DNA of 64,000 nt from Lachnospiraceae bacterium UBA1683 (GTDB lineage Bacteria; Bacillota; Clostridia; Lachnospirales; Lachnospiraceae), in contig DCKD01000087.1 in NCBI GenBank assembly GCA_002320245.1, forward strand, positions 62,001-126,000, given 5' to 3'. The notes under the pieces are model-generated. The model searched no databases. It saw nothing but the letters and a program-made list of their open reading frames with translations, and had not been told where the DNA came from. The position numbers and the translations under genes are program-made. Of this stretch, positions 44,840-54,252 are shown piece by piece. The first letter of the stretch is position 1, and every line of letters starts with the position of its first letter.

Positions 44840-45346
44840 TTACAAGTTATCTACCGCATCCAGGACACATTCTATCGTGTCTTCAATCTCACACCCGTCC
44901 TCATTCACCGTGATATCGGCATATTTTTCGAACAGAGGCACACGCTCATCATACAAATCTCTGAGTGTCTGCCCATCCCGCAATACAACTCCGCGCTTTT
45001 TCGGATTCCGGATTCTTTGTTTTATTGTTTGAAAGGAAGCCTGTAAATATACGACTGTTCCGATTTCTTTGTAATGCTCCATTGCCTCTTCGCAGTATAC
45101 GATGCTGCCGCCCGGTGAAATCACGGCATTCTCCGTATCGACGTCACGGTTCACCTGATTCTCAATCTGTAGGAATCCTTCGTCACCTGCTTCTGCGATA
45201 ATTTCCCGCAGCAGTTTTTTCTCCTGCTCCTGAATCAGCAAATCTGTATCAATAAACTGCTTTCCAAGTCTTTTGGCGACTACTACTCCTACTGTACTTT
45301 TTCCGACGGCCGGCATCCCGATAAAAATAAGATTGTCTTTCTTCAT
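44840..45346 (-). CDS. Shikimate-kinase-like P-loop kinase
   Basis: 168 residues from ATG at 45346 with GGCGGAG upstream; the longer frame to 45367 is less likely. Walker A is GMPAVGKS and DTD follows at the substrate site. However the usual shikimate-binding FR..E is FLQIE here, and the usual GGG is PGGSIV, so the substrate may differ. The lid region has RGVVLRDGQTL. It is isolated, with no other aro gene in view. Call: shikimate kinase family, specificity uncertain. Confidence 0.78.
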   Translation of the reverse strand: MKKDNLIFIGMPAVGKSTVGVVVAKRLGKQFIDTDLLIQEQEKKLLREIIAEAGDEGFLQIENQVNRDVDTENAVISPGGSIVYCEEAMEHYKEIGTVVYLQASFQTIKQRIRNPKKRGVVLRDGQTLRDLYDERVPLFEKYADITVNEDGCEIEDTIECVLDAVDNL

Positions 45347-45487
45347 ATGTATCTCCGCCTTAAACATTTTTCACTATTCATACATTTTTTAATTCTACAG
45401 GACAGCAGACCACAAACCTGCCGGACATACAGACTGTCCGTCCCGAAGGTTGCTGCTGTTCCTGATAGTATAACACATTTTTTTTAA

Positions 45488-45952
45488 TTAGTAAATTCTT
45501 CGTTGTCTGCGCCGGTCTTCCCTTCTCCTTTTGCGCAATTCCTCAAACAGCATAATCTCAATTAAATCACGCAGCCAGTTGCGGTTTCCCCTGTCCCGCG
45601 GAGGCCGGTTTGGTCTGTCGGGTCTCCTCACTTGCCCCTGCATCGCAGCTTCCGGTCCGGAATCCGGAATGTCCTGCATATCCATATTCCGGAACTCTCT
45701 TTCATTTTTTAAGACATTTTCATAGATACGGTTGCACATCATCCGCAATGCCAGCCGGTCCGGATATTCATCATAAATCACACTGCACGGATACTCGCAG
45801 CGGTCGCACTCTTCCTCCACATAGGGCAAAATCCGTTTCGCTGTATCCGGATACATACTTCTCATATATTCATAGTCTCTGCGTTCAATTCGCCCGTCAT
45901 CGTAGGCAAGCGGCATCGGGTAGGACATATAGTAGGGCAGCTTTGGGTTCAT
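45488..45952 (-). CDS. Basic C-terminal-tail protein of unknown function
   Basis: 154 residues. The N-terminal half is Tyr/Pro-rich with a conserved-looking CDRCEYPC cluster. The C-terminal half is strongly basic (RRPDRPNRPPRDRGNR, ending in Arg-rich sequence). The look recalls spore-associated small proteins, but I see no named domain. It faces the GH79-like gene across a 285-base divergent gap that should hold both promoters. Confidence 0.7.
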   Translation of the reverse strand: MNPKLPYYMSYPMPLAYDDGRIERRDYEYMRSMYPDTAKRILPYVEEECDRCEYPCSVIYDEYPDRLALRMMCNRIYENVLKNEREFRNMDMQDIPDSGPEAAMQGQVRRPDRPNRPPRDRGNRNWLRDLIEIMLFEELRKRRREDRRRQRRIY

Positions 45953-46237
45953 ACTTCACACACTTCCGTTTCGAAACTTATATCACTACTATATGCCCGA
46001 GTCCCCGCCAGTGTGCGTTTGAACCGTTTCCCACCCGCCTTTGTCCGGGAATCCGACGGTCTCTTTTCTTTTTTACAGGAAAAAGCCACATAAAAATTTT
46101 ACTTAAACGTCCAAAAATCATCTCTGTACATTTGCACAATTATCCGATACTATGAAGTCAAAATCAAACACTTTGGTTTCATTTTCCATGTTTTCGTTAA
46201 TCTTCCAGAGTGTGGAATCGTGAAAGGAGAATAAATT

Positions 46238-47770
46238 ATGTCACAATCAATTAAACTGGTTCCTGAGACACTGAGACCTCTGCGTGAGGTCAATCCGATG
46301 ATGATGTCTTATAATGTAGAATTTGCCGAGGTTACCGGAGGTACATTCTGGAAGGCTTACACTCCGGGACAGATTGCCGGAACGGAGGAATTCCATGTAG
46401 AGCCTTCTTCTGACGGAATTGCTTCGATGTATAAAGATTTGATGCAGGTATACCCGCCAATCGACCTTTATAATGAAAAACTGAGGGGTCTTGCAAAAGA
46501 GTTCGGTCCTGTATGGGTACGTGTTTCCGGTACATGGGCTACAAAAACTTACTATGACTTTGACGGAACAACAAACGGACAGGTCCCGGACGGTTATCTG
46601 AATGTTTTAACAAAAGAGCAGTGGATTGGGGTACTGGACTTTGTCAAAGCAATCGGTGCGAAACTGATTGTTTCTGTTGCAAACTGCCCCGGACTTCACA
46701 GTGCAGATGAACCATGGAATCCAAGCGAAGCAGAAAAACTTTTCTCCCTGAGCAAAGAATACGGAGTTCCGATTAACGCCGCTGAGTTTGCCAATGAGCC
46801 AAATATGATGGAAGAAACCGGATTCCCGAAAGGATATACCCCGGCTGATTACCGCCGTGACCAGGATTTGTTCTTCACATGGCTGCGCGAAAATTACCCG
46901 GATTGTCTCTGTGTCGGACCTAGTACAACAGGTGGGGATAATATCGCCTTCGGAAAGGGCGCGCAGGAGAATAAAACGGGCGGAGTTGAGCAGCTCATGA
47001 GCGACTGCTGCGACTGTTCCGATTTGATGGACGGAACAAAAGAACCGCTGGATGTATTTAGCTATCACTACTATAACGGAATTTCCGAGCGTCTTGCATC
47101 TGTAATGCCAAACGGACACTGGCAGGCAGAAGAAGCGAACACAGAGCCATATCTGGAAACAGCGCTGAACTTTGCCCGCACATATGCACCGTTGCGTGAC
47201 AAATATTGCCCGGGCGGAGAAATGTGGGTGACTGAATCCGGAGACGCAGGCGGCGGCGGAGATACATGGGCCTCTACATATCTGGACGTGTTCCGTACAC
47301 TGAATGAGCTCGGCGGATTCGCCTCCATCACAAACGGAGTGATTTTCCATAATACACTGGCATCCTCCGATTACGGTTTCCTCGCACGTCAGGTATTTGA
47401 CCCACGTCCGAACTATTTTGCAGTTCTGCTGTGGAACCGTTTGATGGGAACAAAAGTATATGACTCTGCTGAGCCAATCCGTGAAGGCGCACATGTATTT
47501 GCACATTCACGCAAAGACGGAAAGGACGGGGTTGTATATCTGATTATCAACAACTCACTGACAGAAAGCACAACCGTAGAACTGCCAAAAGACGCGGAGC
47601 GCTACACGCTGGCAGGAAAAGACGGCAACGTTCGCTCAACCGTCATGACTCTGAATAATCAGCCATTGGTACTCGGTGAAAACAATACACTGCCGGAGAT
47701 GAAACCAGTTGCACAGGCAGCCGGAACTGTAGAACTGGCACCTGGAACATGTACATTCCTGGTACTGTAA
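46238..47770 (+). CDS. GH79-like glycoside hydrolase (beta-glucuronidase/heparanase type), intracellular
   Basis: 510 residues, TIM-barrel plan. Acid/base Glu187 is in AAEFANEPN and nucleophile Glu333 in WVTESGDAGGGG, matching the NEPN and E-[ST]-x-x-x-GGG pattern of GH79 heparanase-like enzymes. A C-terminal beta domain follows. No signal peptide or anchor is seen, so it should act on imported oligosaccharides in the cytoplasm. GAAAGGAG lies eight bases before the ATG. It is the only plus-strand gene in this block. Substrate uronides are inferred. Confidence 0.78.
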   Translation: MSQSIKLVPETLRPLREVNPMMMSYNVEFAEVTGGTFWKAYTPGQIAGTEEFHVEPSSDGIASMYKDLMQVYPPIDLYNEKLRGLAKEFGPVWVRVSGTWATKTYYDFDGTTNGQVPDGYLNVLTKEQWIGVLDFVKAIGAKLIVSVANCPGLHSADEPWNPSEAEKLFSLSKEYGVPINAAEFANEPNMMEETGFPKGYTPADYRRDQDLFFTWLRENYPDCLCVGPSTTGGDNIAFGKGAQENKTGGVEQLMSDCCDCSDLMDGTKEPLDVFSYHYYNGISERLASVMPNGHWQAEEANTEPYLETALNFARTYAPLRDKYCPGGEMWVTESGDAGGGGDTWASTYLDVFRTLNELGGFASITNGVIFHNTLASSDYGFLARQVFDPRPNYFAVLLWNRLMGTKVYDSAEPIREGAHVFAHSRKDGKDGVVYLIINNSLTESTTVELPKDAERYTLAGKDGNVRSTVMTLNNQPLVLGENNTLPEMKPVAQAAGTVELAPGTCTFLVL

Positions 47771-47839
47771 TAGAGTAACGCGCCAGAAAGGGGACAGAGC
47801 TCTGTACCAGAGCAAAAACCTTGGGAAAAACTGTTTCTG

Positions 47840-48610
47840 TTACTTTGAAGATATGGATGTCTGATATTCTATCTCCATCAGCATAAGACCTTGTGGCGGC
47901 GCGGTTACTCCCGCCGCCTGCCGGTCCTGTGCCTCCAGGATTTCTTTCACCTGTTTGGGCGTATAGAACCCGCGCCCCACCCGGAGCAGCGTTCCGACAA
48001 TAATCCGTACCATGTTGTAAAGAAAACCATTTCCGCGAATCCGAATCGTCAATTCCCGCCCTTCCGAAAGGGGATGTTCCACAATCTCCAATCCATACAC
48101 GGTCCGCACCGTATCATCTACATTTGTTTTTATATTGCAGAAACTTGCGAAATCGTGCTCTCCCACCAGATATGCCGCCGCCTGTCTCATCTTTTCCAGA
48201 TCCAGTCTGTAAGATACAAAATACGTGGTCAGGCGGTTTGTCGGATTTGGAGTCTGGGCATTCAATATATGATATTCATACGTCTTTACAATCCGGCTCT
48301 GATATCTCGGGTGCCAGTCTGTGGGCACTTCTTCTGATTTCACCACAACAATATCGTCCGGCAGCTTCTGATTGAGCGCGTACGAAAACCGTTCCGGCGG
48401 GATGGAAGACCCGGTATCAAAGACCGCGACATTCCCCATCGCATGTACTCCGGAGTCGGTCCGGCTTGCCCCAATCACGGCAATCGGCTCACCGGTCAGT
48501 TTTGACAACGCGCGGTTCAGTACCTCCTCGATTGTAATTCCGTTCGGCTGGATCTGCCAGCCACAGTAATTCGTGCCATCATAGGAAACGGTCAGTTTTA
48601 TTCGTCTCAA
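47840..48610 (-). CDS. truA: tRNA pseudouridine(38-40) synthase
   Basis: 256 residues starting at a TTG codon (48610), six bases after AAGGAG, giving MRRIKLTVSYDG as in other TruA proteins; an ATG frame to 48784 would add 58 unlikely residues. Catalytic Asp lies in GASRTDSGVHA. It converts uridines 38-40 of tRNA. The gene follows ecfT on the same strand, a known Firmicutes neighbourhood (ecfA-ecfT-truA). Confidence 0.92.
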   Translation of the reverse strand: MRRIKLTVSYDGTNYCGWQIQPNGITIEEVLNRALSKLTGEPIAVIGASRTDSGVHAMGNVAVFDTGSSIPPERFSYALNQKLPDDIVVVKSEEVPTDWHPRYQSRIVKTYEYHILNAQTPNPTNRLTTYFVSYRLDLEKMRQAAAYLVGEHDFASFCNIKTNVDDTVRTVYGLEIVEHPLSEGRELTIRIRGNGFLYNMVRIIVGTLLRVGRGFYTPKQVKEILEAQDRQAAGVTAPPQGLMLMEIEYQTSISSK

Positions 48611-48755
48611 ATCAATCTCCTTATTTTCACATGCCTGAATTTCCATCTGCTGCGTTGACATCAATCGGCGCAGCCACCACCGCGCCTCATTCTGCCGCCT
48701 TGCAGACTGGCAGTTCATCCTATGTGAAACAGAAAAGTATTTCATGTTGCTTATA

Positions 48756-49580
48756 CTAGAAAATCCACAGCTTAAACGGCACAAATCTTCCGATTCCGAT
48801 AATCAATACCAGATAAACCACCGTAACCGTATATGCCATATAATCTCTGTTTTTATAAATCAGCGGTTTCATCTTTGTACGCCCCTCTCCGCCACAGTAA
48901 CACCTTGCCTCCATAGCCATCGCCAAATCATTTGCCCGGCGAAATGCGGAAACAAACAGTGGGACAAGAATCGGCACCATCGCTTTTGTCTTCTGGATGA
49001 TATTCCCACTCTCCAAATCCGCACCTCTGGCAATCTGCGCCTTCATAATCTTATCTGTCTCTTCGAGAAGAATCGGGATAAAACGCAGCGCAATGGACAT
49101 CATCATCGCCACCTCATGCACCGGAACATGAAACCGGTTCAACGGATGCAGCAGACTTTCAATTCCGTCCGTCAATGAATTCGGCGTTGTCGTAAATGTC
49201 ATCAGCGAGGAACCCATAATCAGGTAAATCAGGCGTACTGCCATGAACACAGAAGTCCGCAGTCCCTGTTCCGAAATGTGGAAAATCCAGAATCCGAAGA
49301 TTTCCTCTCCTCCTTTTGTCAGAAACAGGTTCATCACAACCGTAAACATCAGCAGGATGACTATCGCTTTCAAACCGCGCACGATAAACTTCAGCGGTAC
49401 TTTACTTACTTTAATCACCACTGCAAGGAAAACCGTTGCAATGGCATATCCGAGAATACTGTTCTGCACAAATAAAGAAATCAGAAACAGCAGTGTACAG
49501 ACAATCTTGACACGCGGATCCAGACGGTGTATGGAACTTTTTGCCGGGTAATACTGCCCAATTGTAATATCTCTAATCAT
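48756..49580 (-). CDS. ecfT: ECF transporter transmembrane protein EcfT
   Basis: 274 residues with about five membrane spans. The coupling motifs ARGADLES and AMEARCYCGG (the two Ala-Arg-Gly-type signatures of EcfT) are visible. It joins the ATPases to different substrate-binding S components. It overlaps the ecfA2 stop by eight bases. Confidence 0.95.
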   Translation of the reverse strand: MIRDITIGQYYPAKSSIHRLDPRVKIVCTLLFLISLFVQNSILGYAIATVFLAVVIKVSKVPLKFIVRGLKAIVILLMFTVVMNLFLTKGGEEIFGFWIFHISEQGLRTSVFMAVRLIYLIMGSSLMTFTTTPNSLTDGIESLLHPLNRFHVPVHEVAMMMSIALRFIPILLEETDKIMKAQIARGADLESGNIIQKTKAMVPILVPLFVSAFRRANDLAMAMEARCYCGGEGRTKMKPLIYKNRDYMAYTVTVVYLVLIIGIGRFVPFKLWIF

Positions 49581-50421
49581 GGAAACACCTCATAATCTCG
49601 TCTGCCGCCTCCTCAATCGTCGTTACATCTGTCCGCACATCCATTCCCTGCGCTTTCAAATCATGCATCATATATGTCACCTGCGGAGCTGCAAGTCCGA
49701 CCTGCTCCAGTTCTTTATAGTGCGCGAACACTTCCTTCGGCATTCCGTCAAACAGCTTCTCTCCATGGTTCATCACGATAATGCGCTCCACATAACGGGC
49801 AATATCTTCCATGCTGTGGGATACAAGAATCACGGTCATCCCGGTTTCTTTATGCAGCCGTTCTATCTGGTCAAGAATATCATCTCTTCCTTTCGGATCC
49901 AGCCCGGCAGTCGGCTCATCCAGCACAAGCACCTTTGGTTTCATCGCGAGCACGCCGGCAATGGCAGCACGGCGTTTCTGCCCGCCGGATAATTCGAATG
50001 GGGACTGATGATAATATTTCTCCGGAAATTCTACCAGCTCCAACGCTTCTTTTGCACGCTTCAGGCACTCTTCCTCCGACAGCCCCTGATTCTTCGGTCC
50101 AAAACAAACATCTGTTAAGACATCCACTTCAAACAACTGATGTTCCGGATATTGGAAAACAAGCCCGACCTGACTGCGCAGCGCCTTCATGTCGTACCCC
50201 TCATCGTAAATATTTTTCCCGTCATAATAAAGCGCTCCCGAAGTTGCTTTCATCAATCCATTCAAATGTTGAATCAGTGTCGATTTCCCGGAACCCGTAT
50301 GCCCGATAATCCCGACAAACTGTCCGTGGGGAATCTCCAGATTCACATTCTTCAGTGCATGTTTTTCGTAAGCATTTCCCGGGCTGTATGTGTAATTAAG
50401 ATTTTCCAGTTTAATTGACAT
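49573..50421 (-). CDS. ecfA2: ECF transporter ATPase EcfA2
   Basis: 282 residues. Walker A GHTGSGKST, signature LSGGQKRR and Walker B VLVLDEPTAGLD are complete. It forms the ATPase heterodimer with EcfA1 (next upstream, 11-base overlap). It powers vitamin and metal uptake through several S components, none of which is encoded here. Confidence 0.95.
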   Translation of the reverse strand: MSIKLENLNYTYSPGNAYEKHALKNVNLEIPHGQFVGIIGHTGSGKSTLIQHLNGLMKATSGALYYDGKNIYDEGYDMKALRSQVGLVFQYPEHQLFEVDVLTDVCFGPKNQGLSEEECLKRAKEALELVEFPEKYYHQSPFELSGGQKRRAAIAGVLAMKPKVLVLDEPTAGLDPKGRDDILDQIERLHKETGMTVILVSHSMEDIARYVERIIVMNHGEKLFDGMPKEVFAHYKELEQVGLAAPQVTYMMHDLKAQGMDVRTDVTTIEEAADEIMRCFHD

Positions 50422-51289
50422 GGCTCTTCTCTTCCTTCTCTTTGAGTTCCGTCACATAGCGCACCAGTTCCTCCCGGCGCAGTATCCCCCTCGGAATATC
50501 CAGCCCACGGTTCCGGAGCTCTTCCGCAAGCATCGTCACCTGCGGCACATCCAGACGGTATTTCTTCAGTTCTTTCACCTGACTGAAAATCTCACGCGGT
50601 GTCCCATGCATCACAATATGGCCGCCATCCATCACATAGACCTGATCGGCGTCGATGACTTCTTCCATATAATGTGTAATCAAGATGACCGTAACCTGCT
50701 TTTTCTTCCGCAGCTCCTGCACCGTACTGATTACTTCTTTTCGTCCGTTCGGGTCCAGCATGGCAGTCGGTTCGTCCAGCACAATACATTTCGGTTCCAT
50801 TGCAATCACACCCGCAATGGCAACTCTCTGTTTCTGTCCTCCCGACAGCTTATTCGGCGAATGGGTACGGTACTCCAGCATTCCGACTGCTTTCAGGCTC
50901 TCCTCCACCCGCGTCCAGATTTCGTCGGTCGGCACGCCAAGGTTCTCCGGTCCAAAGCCCACATCTTCCTCCACGACTGTTCCGATAATCTGATTATCCG
51001 GATTCTGGAATACCATACCGGCTGACTGACGCACATGCATCAGCTCATCCGGATTCTTCGTATCCACACCGTTCACCCACATCGTACCGCCGGTGGGAAC
51101 AAGGATGGCATTGATATGCTTTGCCAATGTGGATTTTCCCGACCCGTTATGGCCGAGAATTGCCACAAACTGTCCCGGTTTAACGTCAATATCCACCCCG
51201 TCAACCGCGCGGTTCATTCCGATGACATTGCCCTCGTCATCCCGCTTTTCATATTCATAAACAAGCTCCTTCGCCTGTACCATTTCCAT
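50411..51289 (-). CDS. ecfA1: ECF transporter ATPase EcfA1
   Basis: 292 residues. Walker A GHNGSGKST, Q-loop PDNQIIG, signature LSGGQKQR and Walker B IVLDEPTAMLD are complete. First gene of the ecfA1-ecfA2-ecfT-truA operon. The acidic, Lys/Glu-rich C-terminus is common in this subunit. Confidence 0.95.
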   Translation of the reverse strand: MEMVQAKELVYEYEKRDDEGNVIGMNRAVDGVDIDVKPGQFVAILGHNGSGKSTLAKHINAILVPTGGTMWVNGVDTKNPDELMHVRQSAGMVFQNPDNQIIGTVVEEDVGFGPENLGVPTDEIWTRVEESLKAVGMLEYRTHSPNKLSGGQKQRVAIAGVIAMEPKCIVLDEPTAMLDPNGRKEVISTVQELRKKKQVTVILITHYMEEVIDADQVYVMDGGHIVMHGTPREIFSQVKELKKYRLDVPQVTMLAEELRNRGLDIPRGILRREELVRYVTELKEKEEKSHVN

Positions 51290-51336
51290 AGGACCGTGCC
51301 TCCGCTTTCTAACCCATTGCCATCCGTTGTACTATC

Positions 51337-51855
51337 TCAGACTTTTTCCGGCTCGGCGTAAGTCTCACCGAACGTTTCAACGGTTACCTTCTTCATGACC
51401 TGTGTCTCCAGCGGTCTGTCGCTGTAGTCTGTTGCGGTCTCTGCAATCTTATTTACGACATCCATGCCCTCTGTAATCCTGCCAAATGCAGCATATGCCC
51501 CGTCCAGATGCGGAGATTTCTCATGCATGATAAAAAACTGGGAGCCGGCGGAATCCGGATGCATCGCACGCGCCATAGACAGCACACCCGGCTCATGCGC
51601 CAGATTATTCTCAAATCCGTTCTGCGCAAATTCTCCCGCGATTGAGTATCCGGGGCCGCCCATTCCCGTCCCGTCCGGGCATCCGCCCTGAATCATGAAT
51701 CCGCGGATTACACGGTGGAAAATCAGTCCGTCATAGAACCCTTTGCTTACCAGTGATACAAAATTATTTACTGTATTCGGTGCTGTCTCCGGGTACAGTT
51801 CAGCTTTCATAATATCGCCATTTTCCATCTCAAATGTTACAATTGGATTTGCCAT
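51337..51855 (-). CDS. Cyclophilin-type peptidyl-prolyl isomerase
   Basis: 172 residues from ATG at 51855 with GAGGA upstream. The cyclophilin core shows FHRVIRGFMIQGGCP, GSQFFIMHE and the GRITEGMDVV end. It has no signal peptide, so it folds cytoplasmic proteins. It is intact. Four more residues are possible upstream, but the ribosome site favours this start. Confidence 0.93.
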   Translation of the reverse strand: MANPIVTFEMENGDIMKAELYPETAPNTVNNFVSLVSKGFYDGLIFHRVIRGFMIQGGCPDGTGMGGPGYSIAGEFAQNGFENNLAHEPGVLSMARAMHPDSAGSQFFIMHEKSPHLDGAYAAFGRITEGMDVVNKIAETATDYSDRPLETQVMKKVTVETFGETYAEPEKV

Positions 51856-51918
51856 AATTGTCATCCTCTTTTCTTAATTTTCTTGCTTTGTCTATTGTAA
51901 CGGATATATTCCCATCCG

Positions 51919-52527
51919 TCAATTTTCTTTTTCCGCCCACAAAATGAGCCCGCCCTTTTCTTCATATCCGGTATCCCACAATCCGGTCAGCGAAAGCGTC
52001 ACCGACTCTCCGTAAGTTGCCACGGTAATCAGAAAATCATCCTCTGTCTCTTCATATCCGATACACAAAAACCAGTGCCACACAAAATCCGTATAGTCCG
52101 GATTCCTGTGTTTTAACATCAGATACGGCACCGGATATCCGGCATCAATCTGCTGCTTAATTACTTGCGCAGCCTCCGCGTCACTGTGCGTCCCGGAAAA
52201 TTCACGCATCTCGAGCTGATTGTCGCCCACATCCCTCAAATACTTCTCCGCTCCTTCGGTAAACATACAGAGTTTATTTACCCCCATGACTCTCGGGCTG
52301 ATGTATGGTTTCATCCTCATCGCAAACTGAATGTAGTCTTCCTTTGAGATATTCCGGATGTCAAACGGATACAGGTGCGCCATCTTGCGGCGCATCGCAA
52401 AGTAAATACAACTGTCGCAGCATGTTGCCGCTGCACAGCCGCCTTTATTCATCATAAAATCCCGGAACCAATCCTGATTTCCGCCGACTTCTCCCGCTAT
52501 CATAAAATAATCTAATTGTTTCTTCAT
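51919..52527 (-). CDS. Unknown protein with cysteine-peptidase-like features
   Basis: 202 residues. A Cys-rich stretch GGCAAATCCDSC near 30 and HWFLCIGYEE near 150 recall the Cys and His of papain-like C39-type peptidases, but the match is weak. There is no signal peptide. AAAGGAG precedes the ATG. Its promoter lies about 200 bp upstream (52727-52754), leaving a long leader that looks structured. Confidence 0.6.
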   Translation of the reverse strand: MKKQLDYFMIAGEVGGNQDWFRDFMMNKGGCAAATCCDSCIYFAMRRKMAHLYPFDIRNISKEDYIQFAMRMKPYISPRVMGVNKLCMFTEGAEKYLRDVGDNQLEMREFSGTHSDAEAAQVIKQQIDAGYPVPYLMLKHRNPDYTDFVWHWFLCIGYEETEDDFLITVATYGESVTLSLTGLWDTGYEEKGGLILWAEKEN

Positions 52528-52544
52528 TTCCTGACACTCCTTTA

Positions 52545-52715
52545 CCTATGAATATCATGATGCCAAGTCCAAAAGGTCATGTGTTTCATGCCTGCATGAA
52601 AAAACATGGCTTTGGAACCTGTAAAACATAAGGAATCAGCCCACTCCGGGCGGATTTCGAATGTTTTTAGACTTGTGGGAGCATGAAATGCAAAACAAGC
52701 CATAGCATCAAAAGG
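52545..52715 (-). ncRNA. Candidate structured leader RNA
   Basis: Nested pairings in the leader of the 51919-52527 gene: TGATGC/GCATCA (52558-52563, 52705-52710), ATGGCTT/AAGCCAT (52606-52612, 52697-52703), CCCAC/GTGGG (52640-52644, 52675-52679), and a hairpin TTTCATGC/GCATGAAA (52584-52601). A second GCATGAAA (52681-52688) could compete for the hairpin arm. No known riboswitch class is recognised. Confidence 0.45.
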
Positions 52716-52726
52716 GGATTATTCCT

Positions 52727-52754
52727 ATTATAACAATCCCTCGCCTCTTGTCCA
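52727..52754 (-). promoter_or_regulatory. Promoter of the 51919-52527 gene
   Basis: Minus strand TGGACA (52749-52754) and TATAAT (52727-52732), 16-bp spacer. Confidence 0.7.
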
Positions 52755-52887
52755 GCCCCTAAGTGAACGTGGCTGCCTGCAACGTCGCTTACAGAAATTC
52801 ACTGATTCCATATGGCAATGATATATCCGTATGTCTGCTATGGTTAAAATGTACACATCCCATTTATTTTTTTAGTCACTCGTGACA

Positions 52888-52916
52888 TTGTCCGTTTTTG
52901 CTTTTCCCCGTATACT
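52888..52916 (+). promoter_or_regulatory. Promoter of the sugar ABC ATPase gene
   Basis: TTGTCC (52888-52893) and TATACT (52911-52916) with a 17-bp spacer, 70 bp before the start codon. The remaining gap 52528-52986 is divided between this promoter region and the structured leader; no other gene is seen. Confidence 0.7.
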
Positions 52917-52986
52917 TAGATTCAGAAAGAAACAAGCACAATATTGTTAAAAATTAAAATCATTTTTATTAAGGAGGCTATTTAAA

Positions 52987-54099
52987 ATGGCAAGTTTATC
53001 ATTAAAAGGAATCGAAAAAGTATATCCGAACGGATTCCACGCAGTAAAGGATTTTAATCTGGACATTGACGACAAAGAATTCATCATCTTCGTAGGACCT
53101 TCAGGATGTGGTAAATCTACTACACTTCGTATGATTGCCGGTCTGGAAGACATTTCCGGCGGTGTTCTTGAGATCGACGGAAAGAAAATGAACGATGTGG
53201 AGCCAAAAGACCGTGATATCGCAATGGTATTCCAGAACTACGCTCTGTATCCTCATATGACAGTATACGATAACATGGCTTTCGGTCTGAAGCTTCGTAA
53301 GGTGCCGAAGGATGAAATTGACAAAAAGGTTCGTGAGGCTGCCAGAATTCTTGACCTTGAGAAATTGCTCGACCGTAAACCGAAGGCTCTTTCCGGTGGA
53401 CAGAGACAGCGTGTTGCTATGGGACGTGCCATTGTCCGTAATCCGAAGGTATTCCTGATGGACGAGCCACTTTCCAACCTGGACGCAAAACTGAGAGTTC
53501 AGATGCGTATTGAGATTTCCAAACTGCATGAAAATCTGGGTGCTACAATCATCTATGTTACACATGACCAGACAGAGGCTATGACACTTGGTACAAGAAT
53601 CGTTGTTATGAAAGACGGTGTCGTACAGCAGGTGGATACTCCTCAGAACCTTTACAACACACCTTGCAACCTGTTCGTAGCAGGATTCATCGGATCACCT
53701 CAGATGAACTTTATGGATGCGGTTGTTAAAGTTTCCGGAACCGATGTTACACTGACTGTCGGCCAGCATGTACTGAAAGTTCCTGCTTCCAAGAAACAGG
53801 CTCTGATTAACGGCGGATATGATGGAAAAACTGTTGTTCTCGGTATTCGTCCGGAGGATGTACATGACTCTCAGGCATTTATCAGCAACTCACCTGACAG
53901 CGTAATCAAATCTAAGATTAAAGTTTACGAACTGCTCGGAGCGGAAGTATTCCTGTACTTCGATGTAGAGGGAACTCAGATGACAGCACGTGTAAACCCA
54001 CGTACAACACTGAGAACAGGTGATGACGCCGTATTTGCACTGGATATGGAAAAAATCCACATCTTCGATAAAGAAACAGAGTTGACGATTACAAACTAG
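52987..54099 (+). CDS. Sugar ABC transporter ATPase, UgpC/MsmK-like
   Basis: 370 residues. Walker A GPSGCGKST, signature LSGGQRQR, Walker B FLMDEPLSNLD and a C-terminal TOBE/OB regulatory domain are present. AAGGAGG lies ten bases before the ATG. MsmK-type ATPases often serve several carbohydrate importers, and none of the permeases is encoded here, so it may energise uptake systems elsewhere in the genome. Codon use looks like that of a highly expressed gene. Confidence 0.93.
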   Translation: MASLSLKGIEKVYPNGFHAVKDFNLDIDDKEFIIFVGPSGCGKSTTLRMIAGLEDISGGVLEIDGKKMNDVEPKDRDIAMVFQNYALYPHMTVYDNMAFGLKLRKVPKDEIDKKVREAARILDLEKLLDRKPKALSGGQRQRVAMGRAIVRNPKVFLMDEPLSNLDAKLRVQMRIEISKLHENLGATIIYVTHDQTEAMTLGTRIVVMKDGVVQQVDTPQNLYNTPCNLFVAGFIGSPQMNFMDAVVKVSGTDVTLTVGQHVLKVPASKKQALINGGYDGKTVVLGIRPEDVHDSQAFISNSPDSVIKSKIKVYELLGAEVFLYFDVEGTQMTARVNPRTTLRTGDDAVFALDMEKIHIFDKETELTITN

Positions 54100-54252
54100 T
54101 GGTTTATTATAAACTTAACAGTCACGCGGATGCGAGGCAATATAGGAGGGGGCTGTACATTTTCGTGCAGCCTTCTTTCTGTCTATTTGCCGTATCCATC
54201 CGCCTGTGCCGCTGGCGTACTGATTTGTTACGATTTAGAAACGGAGATTTTT

